NCBI GenBank assembly: GCA_022747635.1
Contig: JAKTNV010000012.1
Span: forward strand, 186,001-250,000
Origin: Hetaerina americana
Taxonomy: Eukaryota > Arthropoda > Insecta > Odonata > Calopterygidae
DNA length: 64,000 bases
Direction: 5' to 3'
Shown here: positions 12,757 to 23,300 of the stretch, in pieces
How positions within the stretch are numbered: the first letter of the stretch is position 1
How the letters are laid out: each line of letters starts with the position of its first letter
The notes under the pieces: model-generated
What the model was told of the DNA's origin: nothing
What the model saw: only the letters and a program-made list of their open reading frames with translations
Databases searched by the model: none
Position numbers and translations under genes: made by a program

Positions 12757-15277
12757 ATGAAAACATTCCCAGTGAAGTTTACGGGTAGATTACAATGCGG
12801 TCATAATTCACAAAACTATTTTTAAAATTTATACTTTTAAATTTCACAAGAGTACATATTTTTTAAAATGTAGGTAAAGGAGGAGATTTTGAAGACGTTT
12901 TTATTCAGGTCCAAAAGCACTGGAAAAGTTACTCCAGTGAAACATTTGGACTCTAAAGCCTTTTTTTTAAGTAAAGTGAACATAAGAATTGTTATATCTT
13001 TAGTATTTTATGGAATATTTGAATCTGTATTGAGATAAGGTTGTTATTAAAACTGCATTTTGTCTTATTTGAGCATGAGTTATTGTCATACCTGTTTACC
13101 ACCCTTATTTCAAGGTGTCTAAACATTTGCAAAGTTAATGAAAAACTCAGGAGTTGTGACATGGACCTGGGAATTTTTACTTAGCATTCTGGCCATTTTA
13201 ATTTTTCGGAAATGTAATAAAAATGTTTTGCAGTGAAACTGGAGGACTTACCAAAACGAACTTGTGTAAGCCTAGACTTGTTGTTAAATTGTCCGCTGAC
13301 CAATTCCAAAACAACCTGATGGTAAAGTCAATGTTGGTGTGGGCATATTAGGGAGCAAAAGGAAGAAAATGTTCACTGACATTGAAAAAAGAAACTTTCA
13401 ACAAAATTCTGATGCTTAAACAATTGTTTTTTGATTGCTGCATGTTGAGTTGGAGAGGAAGGGGTAAAAATATTGGAGCCATCTTTCAGGGACCAGTGAC
13501 AGCTGGGTTGGATGAAACGTATTGTGGGGAATTGGGATGTGAGTCGTCATGGTACAAGTCTTTTTGGGCTAAGAGAAGTGATCAGTAGGAAATAATGTAT
13601 GTTGATCTTCCATGAAGGGTAAAATAAAGGGGGAGGAGCTTATGGGTTTTCTAAAGGGTGATTTTGACTGCAAGTAGGGCCTTTGTTTTGTGAATGCCCG
13701 TAAATGCAATAACTAGAAAAGGTTATTAAAATATTTTTGGGGTCAAGCCTCCGTCGAAAGAGCGGCTGTGTGGTCTACTGAGATCTTTGCACCTCCTCCA
13801 AATGATTGTGCCATTTATTAAAAGTGTGTGCTAAACAAAACTTAATCTACTGCAATGGTGTGTAATATTCACAATCTGAAAGCCTCGAAATAAGACCCAT
13901 GCTGTCAGCCTGTTTTGCTGATAGAGACTGGAATAGGTTTGGCAAATACATTATTACTTTCATGAGTCCCTCAGTGAAAATTGCCCCTGGGTGCTGTCAA
14001 TGCAGAGAGAATAGTTTCTGTGCCAGGACAGGCTTGCTAGAACCGCTTGATCACTTTGTACCATTGCTATATTGTATAAATATTGAAACCAATGTCATGT
14101 GAAGTGTGAAGTAAATATTATTTTTATTAAGCCATTCGCAATATAAAATATCCAATTCAATTTTGAGGCATCTTATTTTTACAACTGCCGAATAATACAC
14201 TGCAATTCGCCGCCCCTTATTCCTCACAAACTATTCATAATCCATTGAATGCTATCCAGGCTATATATGATCATTACGGTAATCATAACAGGATGAAAGA
14301 GTTGAGCTTAGCCAAATATGTCACGTCAGGCTAAGGGTACACGGGATCTATATCATGAAATTGCACCACGTGAAACTAAGCCAAATTGCCATGAACCTCT
14401 GATGCACAACCAAACAGTAGAAGATGATAATGGAGAATGGTGCACATTTCTGTAGCTTGGAAGAAATTCTATCAGAGCAGCAAAACCATTGCTGAAAGAT
14501 ACAATGCCATGAGTATCTACTCTGGTAGGGCAAAAGCCAAAGTTGGCATCTAACACAGCTGAGACTAAAAACTCCAATACAGTGACTACAACTCTAGCTG
14601 TGTTGGAAATGTAGGTAAGAAATCCCCCTTCTTGACCCTTTGAAATACCCCTGAACTTCAGCGGTGTGGCAGGAACCAAAAATGCATGTTCCCCACTGGG
14701 TGTTGGGAAAAGTGTTCACTTGATATCATTTTGAGGTTGGGTGTAGAAAGTGCCCACAAATAGAATTAATTCTGTTTAAAGTGCGGCTTATAGTTTCAGC
14801 TGTGTCAGTGATGCTTCTGAAATTATGCTAGTCTGAAAGGATTGTCATTTGAGAAAATTTATCCATTGTGATTTGCCCTTCTAAAATTATTCGTGTATGT
14901 CTTCACCTTCACATAACTTTTCATTTTTTGACAATATTTTTTTACTTTTGAAAGACAAATATTTGATGCACCTATACATAGTTGCCCATGGGCACTTGAG
15001 TGTAGTGATGTTTTGGAGCCTGTTATGCAAATTTTTATTTTGATACTTCCAAATTGTATTTTATTTCATCCTGTTGATTTTTGGGGATATGGAGAAGGTA
15101 TTTTTCCATCACAAGCAAAATGCACTAATTGAACAAAAATTCATTTGTTTTGTTGCATCAAATATCATTCTCTAATGGTGAGGGATTGAGTGAACTGGAG
15201 GAAATGATTGTGTAAATCGAGCAATGTATCTATGGACCTTAACAAACAAAACTTCTGGTAGAATATATTTATATAAA
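12757..15277. other. 3' flank of gene 1, no further gene seen
   Basis: AT-rich sequence after the gene 1 stop, running to the end of the large repeat. Candidate polyadenylation signals include AATAAA at 13216-13221. Open frames here (for example 13382-13588 and a 108-codon minus frame at 14353-14679) have no recognisable domain or exon signals and are shared with copy 2 only because of the duplication. Confidence 0.5.
13216..13221 (+). terminator. Candidate polyadenylation signal of gene 1
   Basis: An AATAAA hexamer 460 nt after the gene 1 stop codon, kept in the duplicate at 46780-46785 behind gene 2. No downstream GU-rich element was tested, so this is a candidate only. Confidence 0.3.
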
Positions 15278-15616
15278 TGTTGAATGAGGTATCGCGGTGG
15301 AAATGATGACACCTCCTAACAATTAACAATGTTTATTGTGTTAAGCAAATTACAGCCTTGATGAGGCGATCGAACAGTAATTTTTCAGTAAATATTCGGC
15401 CGTGCGGTGGCGAAGCCAGAAAAGAAAGCAGCGTCCTTTGGTTGACCACGATGGCGGCGCGCGTGACGGTCCAGAGCCAGTCGGAGAGAGTGTGTCCGAG
15501 AGTGGCTCCGGCGGCGTGGGTACGCCCTGGTGGCGAACGCCGAAACCCAAAACACTTGCCGGCGAAGGCGCGTTCGTAATGGCGCTCAATGGTGATTCAA
15601 GGGTCGAGCCGCCACA
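15278..15616 (-). mobile_element. Antisense LTR fragment of a retroelement (candidate)
   Basis: Read on the minus strand the block starts TGTGGCGG and ends CATTCAACA, so it has TG...CA ends with TGT/ACA termini. It has an AATAAA-type signal near 15333 followed by a short U5-like stretch. Directly upstream on the minus strand is the purine run AAGGGGGTAA (15617-15626), as expected of a polypurine tract abutting a 3' LTR. No second LTR, target duplication or coding domain was found. Its outer edge coincides with the end of homology between the two large repeat copies. Confidence 0.4.
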
Positions 15617-16132
15617 TTACCCCCTTGGTTGTTTTATAGTTCCTTATGAATAGTATAGAAAAGACGTTGGAAAAATGGTGGAAACGGGAGGTGATAAAGG
15701 GGACGCGGGCAAGGAATGAGGTTGGAGAGGTGGTGGAAGCATGACAGGTTAGGTAATGAAGTCAAGACAACGAAAGATAAAGGGAAAATTATAGTTGAAA
15801 TTCTACAAGATGTGACGGAAAGCGAAGGCGTCTCTCAGATCGGGTTGTCCGTTCGCCGCGCTGTGTGCGCGGTGCAGCACCTGGGGGCTGAGGGTCTGGC
15901 GGTGCAGGCAGCGTAACTGGGCGCGATGTAAAGGCGGCAGGCCGTCTTTCGTCCGTTTCTGCTGCCTCCAGCTGTGGCGCGGTGTGGTGGTTATAAATTG
16001 GTAGTTTGGATACCGTAACGTACCGTAATAAGTCCCTAGTATTCCAGAAATTATTTTTGATTTTAGTGGGCATAGAGTCCAGTGATTTCTAATACAGATT
16101 TTATTGATAATCCCTTGCCTTATCTATTTCAG
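15617..16132. other. CpG-rich stretch upstream of an orphan exon
   Basis: Much richer in G+C and in CpG than its surroundings, especially 15830-15980. It ends in a pyrimidine-rich splice acceptor (tatctatttcag). It may include retroelement interior after the LTR and possibly a promoter or 5' exon of the orphan gene. I could not define a convincing first exon. Open frames on both strands here are explained by base composition. Confidence 0.35.
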
Positions 16133-16264
16133 GGATCGGTGGTGAAAAACTTCCTAGCCTTCCTGTGGGCCTGGTTCAAATTAACTTCCTTCCTGACCAC
16201 CTACACAGTGGTCATGTTCTATGCGACTGCGCTGATTTTCCATAGGAATATTCAAGATCATTAG
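16133..16264 (+). CDS. Orphan terminal exon of a small membrane protein
   Basis: After the acceptor tatctatttcag, 132 nt stay open in phase 0 and end in TAG. They encode 43 residues beginning GSVVKNFLAFLWAWFKL, strongly hydrophobic with one or two membrane segments, and ending in the short polar tail HRNIQDH. AATAAA signals follow at 16371-16376 and 16417-16422, as expected of a 3' end. I do not recognise the family. It is unrelated to the PWWP genes around it and has no copy at the corresponding place between genes 2 and 3. It could be the last exon of a small gene whose start is in the CpG-rich block, or a transposed piece of a gene from elsewhere. Confidence 0.5.
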   Translation, partial: GSVVKNFLAFLWAWFKLTSFLTTYTVVMFYATALIFHRNIQDH

Positions 16265-16439
16265 AAAAATGAATTTCTTTTGGCCATTTTTATTTTTTCA
16301 CCAGAAATATTTCTAATTACAAGTAATTTCATAGTGTCATTTATTTGTTAAAAATAGTTCCCAGCGGGAAAATAAAAAAAATGAAAATATGTAATGCATT
16401 GTGCACTGGTTTATTTAATAAAACCACATTGAAATAAGT

Positions 16440-17148
16440 TAACCCACACGGAGAAAGAGAAAAGTACAACGTGGTAAAATCTCACTTAAACCTAATATCA
16501 AGTCGTCTCGGTCCCTTTATGAAATTATCCCTCACCCGAAAAGCAGTTGTCGTATTGAACCACTTAAAAACGACGAACGTGAAAATAGTTACGTAAATAG
16601 CGAAAACCGTCGAAATATACACTTTTACAGAATTGAGGAAAAAGCCTCGCATCGACCTGGAAGCTGCTCGGGGAAACCTACAAAAAACCTTCAATTTCCG
16701 GAATGACACCCCTTCTCGGGACAAGAATTGTGGATAATGGCAAATTAGTAAAAATACTCTGCACACTCCGGCGAGATAGGAAAACTATTTCGGCCGTATA
16801 TTCACCAATTACATGATTGAGGTACCGGACATTTCAAAATTTTAAAATGAATCATGCGCAATATAGTAAGTTTTATGTTTCCTGAAAATGTATTTAAAAA
16901 TAAGTATACATGTTACAACTATTCATTATTTTCCAGGGAAAAAATAATGTGACAATTGATATTATTACACCTACCGAGAAATGAAAGTTAATAACCTTAT
17001 ATGAATCGAAAGTACCACGTGAACAGGTGGAGCCACTAAGTCGTTTGAAAATCTGATACATTGTGCCATTGTGAGGATTCGTTTTGGAGTAGTCACAGTG
17101 AAAAACTTGGAATTGTGGACTTCTGGAATTTGTTCTAACTCGTTGGTT
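16440..17148 (+). promoter_or_regulatory. Upstream region of gene 2, homologous to that of gene 3
   Basis: Alignable by eye with 49990-50754, with many changes but the same order of blocks. Best conserved is 17016-17040, with an E-box CACGTG (17016-17021) and then CAGGTG (17024-17029) and 'gagccact', about 130 nt before the start codon. The matching block in gene 3 is 50613-50637. I infer promoter or 5' UTR. No TATA box was identified at a convincing spacing. Confidence 0.4.
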
Positions 17149-17375
17149 ATGGTTAAACCAATTCATCGTGGCGAACTGGTTTTCGCCAAAATACGGGGTT
17201 ATCCCGCTTGGCCAGCCATGGTAAATGTCTAATTACAATGACTTGTAACCCCTCAATTTGAATTTTTATTATTAATGTTTAATCTTGATAAGGTTGAAGT
17301 CGTCCCGGAGCCCGAGAACTCCAACAAGAAAAACACGAAGAAGTACACAGTAATTTTTTTTGGGACGAATGACCG
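17149..17375 (+). CDS. Gene 2 exons 1-2: N-terminal PWWP core
   Basis: Exon 1 is 17149-17220 and exon 2 is 17293-17375, separated by a 72-nt intron (gtaaat...aag). They encode the beta-barrel: GYPAWPA is the PWWP motif itself, and KKYTVIFFGTND is the strand with the second cage aromatic. Exon 2 ends after two bases of an Arg codon. Gene 3 has the same exon borders but only moderate identity, and here exon 2 is two codons longer (PENSNKKNTKK against HAGGTKTKK). Confidence 0.88.
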
Positions 17376-20300
17376 GTAACTATGTAGCGTGAACTAGCTG
17401 TTAATTATGCATTTGTTTGACCACAATTTACTATACCATTGAAAGTGCATTATTCATAGCTCATTCTTGGCTTAAATACCCATATTCAGCAGTTTAATCT
17501 GAAGATACTGCGTTACAATTGGCATGAAATAGGATCAGATATACTTTCGAGATTTAAATAATGGGCATATTAGAAATACACGTAATGAAAAATGGCAATG
17601 CTAAGGATGCTGATAATCATTTAAATTTATGTAATCAATGGATTTGTTAGTAATTCAGTTTAGTATTAAGGAGAAATAAATGCCTTGGTCTATTTTTATT
17701 ATACATGTAAATTGTATTTTTGAAAAAATTCCTTTAAGATAGTCATTTTAAGAATGAGGTATGTGAACATTAATTGTATTAAGTGTACGTCAAAAGTAAA
17801 TGTCTCAGAAATGTAGAAAGCTTCTTGTTTTTGAAAACTGCAATCACCTTTAAACTAGTAGTAGGGTATCATTCACTTTTACCAGGGAAAGCTACTGTTA
17901 AAGAAGGGGATGCGATGTTGGTCAAAATGGGTGAAATGCACAAGATGGGTGACTTATACAATATAGGTGATAAATTCGAATTAGGGACAAATTAAAATCG
18001 GGTAACAATTTCAAAATAGGCGATCAAGTAGGAGAATTATGGTAGATGCTGAGAATAGAGGAAAAATGAAGACTTCCTGATTTTTACATCTGAAGTGTAT
18101 TTTATAAGTACACCTTCCACCCTGTATCAATTACACTTCAATGGCCTCTTCTTTCTTCTTTGCCAATGCTCTCCCTCTTCTTTGTCATTGGCTGATAACC
18201 TGTAGGGTCCACAAAGGTGTATTTCATAATTACGCTGTAGGGGAGCCGCAATGAGTTGTGCCATGCCTTTGGCCAATTAACTCCCAGATTGGGCAAGGCA
18301 CACATAATTAATTGTATATCGCCTTTTACTATTGTATTAAACCAAAATCACGTTGACCTTGGTGTAGGCATATGGTATTTTTATGTGGTTATGAGAGGGC
18401 CACTTTGTCATATTAATGACATTCGTGTGAAAAAATTATCTTTTTTCAAAACAAAAACACAAGGTCTGAAAAGGATGCATGCAATCATCCTAAGTAGGTA
18501 ACCCTCAAATGTGAAAGTGTGAGGAACTCAACCAAGAGCTTGTAATAACAGCAAACAATCAAATATTTTATGCTTAATCTCAATATCTGTATGTTTAAAC
18601 AGATATAACAGAACGATTTATAGCAATGATGATTATAACATGGAGCTGAAATTCTATTGGGTAATTTCTTTAATAGGCACTGTAGCATATTCAAGTGATC
18701 AGATTATATCAGTCCTTCCGCCATAACTGGTATAAGTTGATATTAAATTATGTGATATGAGGTCGAAAAACTGAATTTGGGAGTCCATTGGTGTTATCTT
18801 GTGCGTGATGTGCTTTATGGTAGTCAATCATCAATCCAACATTTCATAGTGTACAAGAGTTTAATGCATATCTCTTTCCATTGTAGTGGACTTTGCTCCT
18901 CCGTAGACTTGTTTCCTTATGTTGAGAATAAGGAGAGGTATGGAAAAAAGAGAGATGGGATCAGAGGTTTTAACAAGGCCCTGACGGAAATAGAGGCATG
19001 TAATGCCATTATTTCCACAAAAACACAGGTAAGTAAAAGTTTATATATGCCATTACCAAGTATTTATAATTTGAATAATGACTTGTGATATAAGAAAAGT
19101 ATGGATATCTCGCAACCAAAACAAAACATCCAAAGTTCATGAGACTGACTTGCAAAAGGGATTACAGAAAGAGGGCATGGAAGGAGCAGAAAAATTAAGG
19201 CTGGGAAAGAGACTCCCACTAGTGAATTATTTTGGCCAATTTCACTTACAATGAACATGGTTAGAACCCTTCCATCTTCCATGTTCTTCTAACAGTATAT
19301 TGTTGTAACTCATATGAAGCTAGGTGAGGTTTTGAAGTTGCCAGAAAGAAGCCAGTTCAAGCAAGGCATCTGCATACAAAAACCAATCTTATGCTCATTT
19401 CAGTGACCTGGGGAACTCACTTTCAAAATGGCACAAGTTGCATAAGTTCAGTTGTACACATTTTTTGTTTGTATTTACTGTGTGTGGTCATTTCTTGAGA
19501 AAACTTGAGTGAAATGTAACTATGTGGTTTCCTTCAGAAATGGAGATGCAACATCCTTTAAATTTTACCCTGAATTTGTAATGTATCATGTGGATTTGTG
19601 CCAATGCATTAATATTGCTGTAAGATTATTAATTTAATATACAATTGTAGGGTGAAAAAGCTCCTCAGCCAAAAGCACCTGCAGCAGGTGTCACAGTGGC
19701 TAGTACTGTAACCGGAACTAAGAACACGGCAGGGAAACAATCTCTCTTTGTTGAAAGAGGAAGCGCAGGCCCGTCTACTGACCATGATGCTGAAAGGAAG
19801 CTGTTTAGTGGGGAAAAAGTAGGTGGTGCTGTGCACATAAAAAAGGAAGTATGTTGAATAAATTTTCAAATTGTTAGTTATCTTGGTAGAAAAATAACGA
19901 CTGAGAAAAATGCCTAGCATGTATAAAATGTTGAGTGGGCAAGCAAATTATAAAAATACCGTATATATATTCCCTTGTGTGCAAAGATTTCTAGCGATGT
20001 AAATATTTTATTGTTGTAAGTAGTTAAATGACACAGGGTTAGTAATGGCCCTTTTCATAATATGATATTCCATGGACTTTTCATCTCTCTTATCCCGCAC
20101 ACATTGCATATTGTTTTACATTAATATGTGCACGAGATTTTCTTTTTAAGTTATTGCGAGGAGATTCTGTTCTTTACACAGAAGCTGATTGGGGAAGTGA
20201 AAAGTGCTGGTAAAAATCCTATAAGCGGAATATCGAAAGCCTCAGCTTTGAAGAAACGTAATGAAATAAGCCGGAGTGGACAAATTTTGAAGAAAATCAG

Positions 20301-23300
20301 ACTCTCAGTCGAAGAGGGAGGACGGCCCATGACTGGCCTTGGCCCTGTTGGATCTAAGGCAAATGAGGAAGAGCCATCAGGGCCACACCAAACACCCCAA
20401 GTAAAACCAGTGCACCTGAAGTACATACCTGATCCGCTAGGGAGATCTTCAACAGGCGTACCATCTGGAGTGCAGGTAATTTTGCTTTTCGCATTGCTTT
20501 ACTTGTTAGTAATATGGATCCTTAAAAATTTCATTGGTTGTGTGTAGAAGGAATTTAAGGTATTGAAATCTAGCCTTCATGGATAAGTGTTGAGTACGAA
20601 ATATCACAGTAGACTGATGGAAGTATTTTGTTGCTTCATCACTGGAATTAATGAGGGTGCCCAAAGAGTGTAAATTTTGAATTTTGCTTGGATGATGTGG
20701 TGGGTATTGCTAAGGCCACTATCTTGGTGTGGAAGTGTCCATATTCCAAGTACGCATTCTGCTGTGGTAGGTGGCTGACTGAGTTATTTTTTACTTTACC
20801 CACTATGAACAGTTATAAATATGGGCTTCAATGGAGAATTACACGAGTTGTCAGCATGGGGTCCTCGAAATAGTATGTATTGAAATAAAATAGGAAGCTA
20901 TGGACAAGGCAATGTTTAAATATGTAAATGTTAAAGGCAAAGTCTACTTGTCCGTTCCTATATAGTCCCCATTGAAATTGAGGCGTTTATCATAACCACA
21001 CGCGTGCTTTGCAATTCCATTTCTGAAGAAATCTACGGCCTCATATTTCAACCACTTGTTTACACCAGCTTCATTTTCTGCATCACTGTGAGAGTACTGT
21101 CTTGCTAGCCACGTCTAGCAAGAGATATGGAATCTTAAATGGGTTATTTTCGAGAATATTTTCTTGATTTTCACCGGTAGACCATGGGTCACAAGATAAG
21201 AGCAAACACTGCTTCACTCGGCCTTCACTCATAAGTGTTTCTCTGTGCATTTCACCGAATGGCCTATGAATTTCAATTGCCTGGTGGTTTTTTGCTTGTT
21301 AAAGCCTTACTGCTGAAGACACCCCACAACTTGTGGAATTTTCAATTGCAATGCATAACATTAAGTGTTCTGTGGACAGAGAAGAACCACTACAGTCTGC
21401 CCTCTACAACAGCGGGATGAGCACTGAGTGTAGGGACCATTGGTCGCCAAGATGGTGTATCCAGCCGTACTCCCAGTCACATTAGGCCGAAACATTCGTT
21501 ACTTTCTGGTCATCCCTCGTACTTGATTTTTTTTCCACATGATATTAGGATGCTTTGTTATGTCCACTGCCATGTTCTTCCAACAGTCAATTGTTGTAAC
21601 TCATATGAAGCTAGATGAGGTTTTGAAGTTGCTAGAAAGGAAGCCAGTTCAAGTATGGCATCTGCATACAAAAACCAATCTTCTGCTCATTTCAGTGACC
21701 TGGGGAACTCACTTTCAAAATGGCACAAGTTGCATAAGTTCAGTTGTACACATTTTTTGTTTGTATTTACTGTGTGTGGTCATTTCTTGAGAAAACTTGA
21801 GTGAAATGTAACTATGTGGTTTCCTTCAGAAATGGAGATGCAACATCCTTTAAATTTTACCCTGAATTTGTAATGTATCATGTGGATTTGTGCCAATGCA
21901 TTAATATTGCTGTAAGATTATTAATTTAATATACAATTGTAGGGTGAAAAAGCTCCTCAGCCAAAAGCACCTGCAGCAGGTGTCACAGTGGCTAGTACTG
22001 TAACCGGAACTAAGAACACGGCAGGGAAACAATCTCTCTTTGTTGAAAGAGGAAGCGCAGGCCCGTCTACTGACCATGATTCTGAAAGGAAGCTGTTTAG
22101 TGGGGAAAAAGTAGGTGGTGCTGTGCACATAAAAAAGGAAGTATGTTGAATAAATTTTCAAATTGTTAGTTATCTTGGTAGAAAAATAACGACTGAGAAA
22201 AATGCCTAGCATGTATAAAATGTTGAGTGGGCAAGCAAATTATAAAAATACCGTATATATATTCCCTTGTGTGCAAAGATTTCTAGCGATGTAAATATTT
22301 TATTGTTGTAAGTAGTTAAATGACACAGGGTTAGTAATGGCCCTTTTCATAATATGATATTCCATGGACTTTTCATCTCTCTTATCCCGCACACATTGCA
22401 TATTGTTTTACATTAATATGTGCACGAGATTTTCTTTTTAAGTTATTGCGAGGAGATTCTGTTCTTTATACAGAAGCTGATTGGGGAAGTGAAAAGTGCT
22501 GGTAAAAATCCTATAAGCGGAATATCGAAAGCCTCAGCTTTGAAGAAACGTGATGACTTAAGCCGGAGTGGGCGAATTTTGAAGAAAATCAGACCCTCAG
22601 TCAAAGAGTTAGGAGGGCCCATGACTGGCCTTGGCCCTGTTGGATCTAAGGCAAATGAGGAAGAGCCATCAGGGCCACACAAAACACCCCAAGTAAAACC
22701 AGTGCACCTGAAGTGCATACCTGATCCGCTAGGGAGATCTTCAACAGGCGTACCATCTGGAGAGCAGGTAATTTTGCTTTTTGCATTGCTTTACTTGTTA
22801 GTAATATGGATCCTTAAAAATTTCATTGGTTGTGTGTAGAAGGAATTTAAGGTATTGAAATCTAGCCTTCATGGATAAGTGTTGAGTATGAAATATCACA
22901 GTAGACTGATGGAAGTATTTTGTTGCTTCATCACTGGAATTAATGAGGGTGCCCAAAAAGTGTAAATTTTGAATTTTGCTTGGATGATGTCTCTGTCTGC
23001 AGCAGGATAGGTAACAATGCAAGGTGTGGAGAATGTAAATTAGCATTCGGCATAGTGTGGTGGTGGGTATTGCTAAGGCCACTATCTTGGTGTGGAAGTG
23101 TCCACATTCCAAGTACGCATTTTGCTGTGGTAGTTGACTGATTGAGTTATTTTTTACTTTACCCACTGTGAACAGCTATAAATATGGGCTTCAATGGAGA
23201 ATTGCACAAGTTGTCAGCATGGGGTCCTCAAAATAGTATGTATTGAAATAAAATAGGAAGCTATGGACAAGGCAATGTTTAAATATGTAAATGTTAAAGG

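Larger units (their letters stand above)
1..15277. repeat. Large direct repeat, copy 1 (partner 28873-48842)
   Basis: This whole stretch is repeated in the same orientation starting at 28873. Position 1 matches 28873 and the match ends at the shared 'ataaat' at 15278/48842. By eye the copies differ by about 1% substitutions plus a few indels: 46 bp missing here near 3150, a mariner absent here near 4450, an RTE element absent here near 6890, and 5 bp near 10090. The window opens inside the repeat, so the true left end is not visible. It holds the last three exons of gene 1. A recent tandem segmental duplication is the simplest reading; haplotypes wrongly placed in tandem by assembly is the alternative. 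Confidence 0.93.

Noticed and set aside
12887..13260. Possible extra coding exons after the gene 1 stop (acceptor-like sites near 12873 and 13232)
   Set aside because: The frames are short, donors are weak and there is no family similarity; 3' UTR is the simpler reading.
14353..14679. 108-codon minus-strand frame (also at 47917-48243)
   Set aside because: Found in both large copies only because of the duplication. No recognised domain, no splice or start context, and T-rich flanks, so it is likely chance or an unrecognised old repeat.
15350..15916. Overlapping GC-rich frames on both strands
   Set aside because: CpG-rich sequence has few stops in any frame, and part of it is the LTR-like block. 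No domain was seen.
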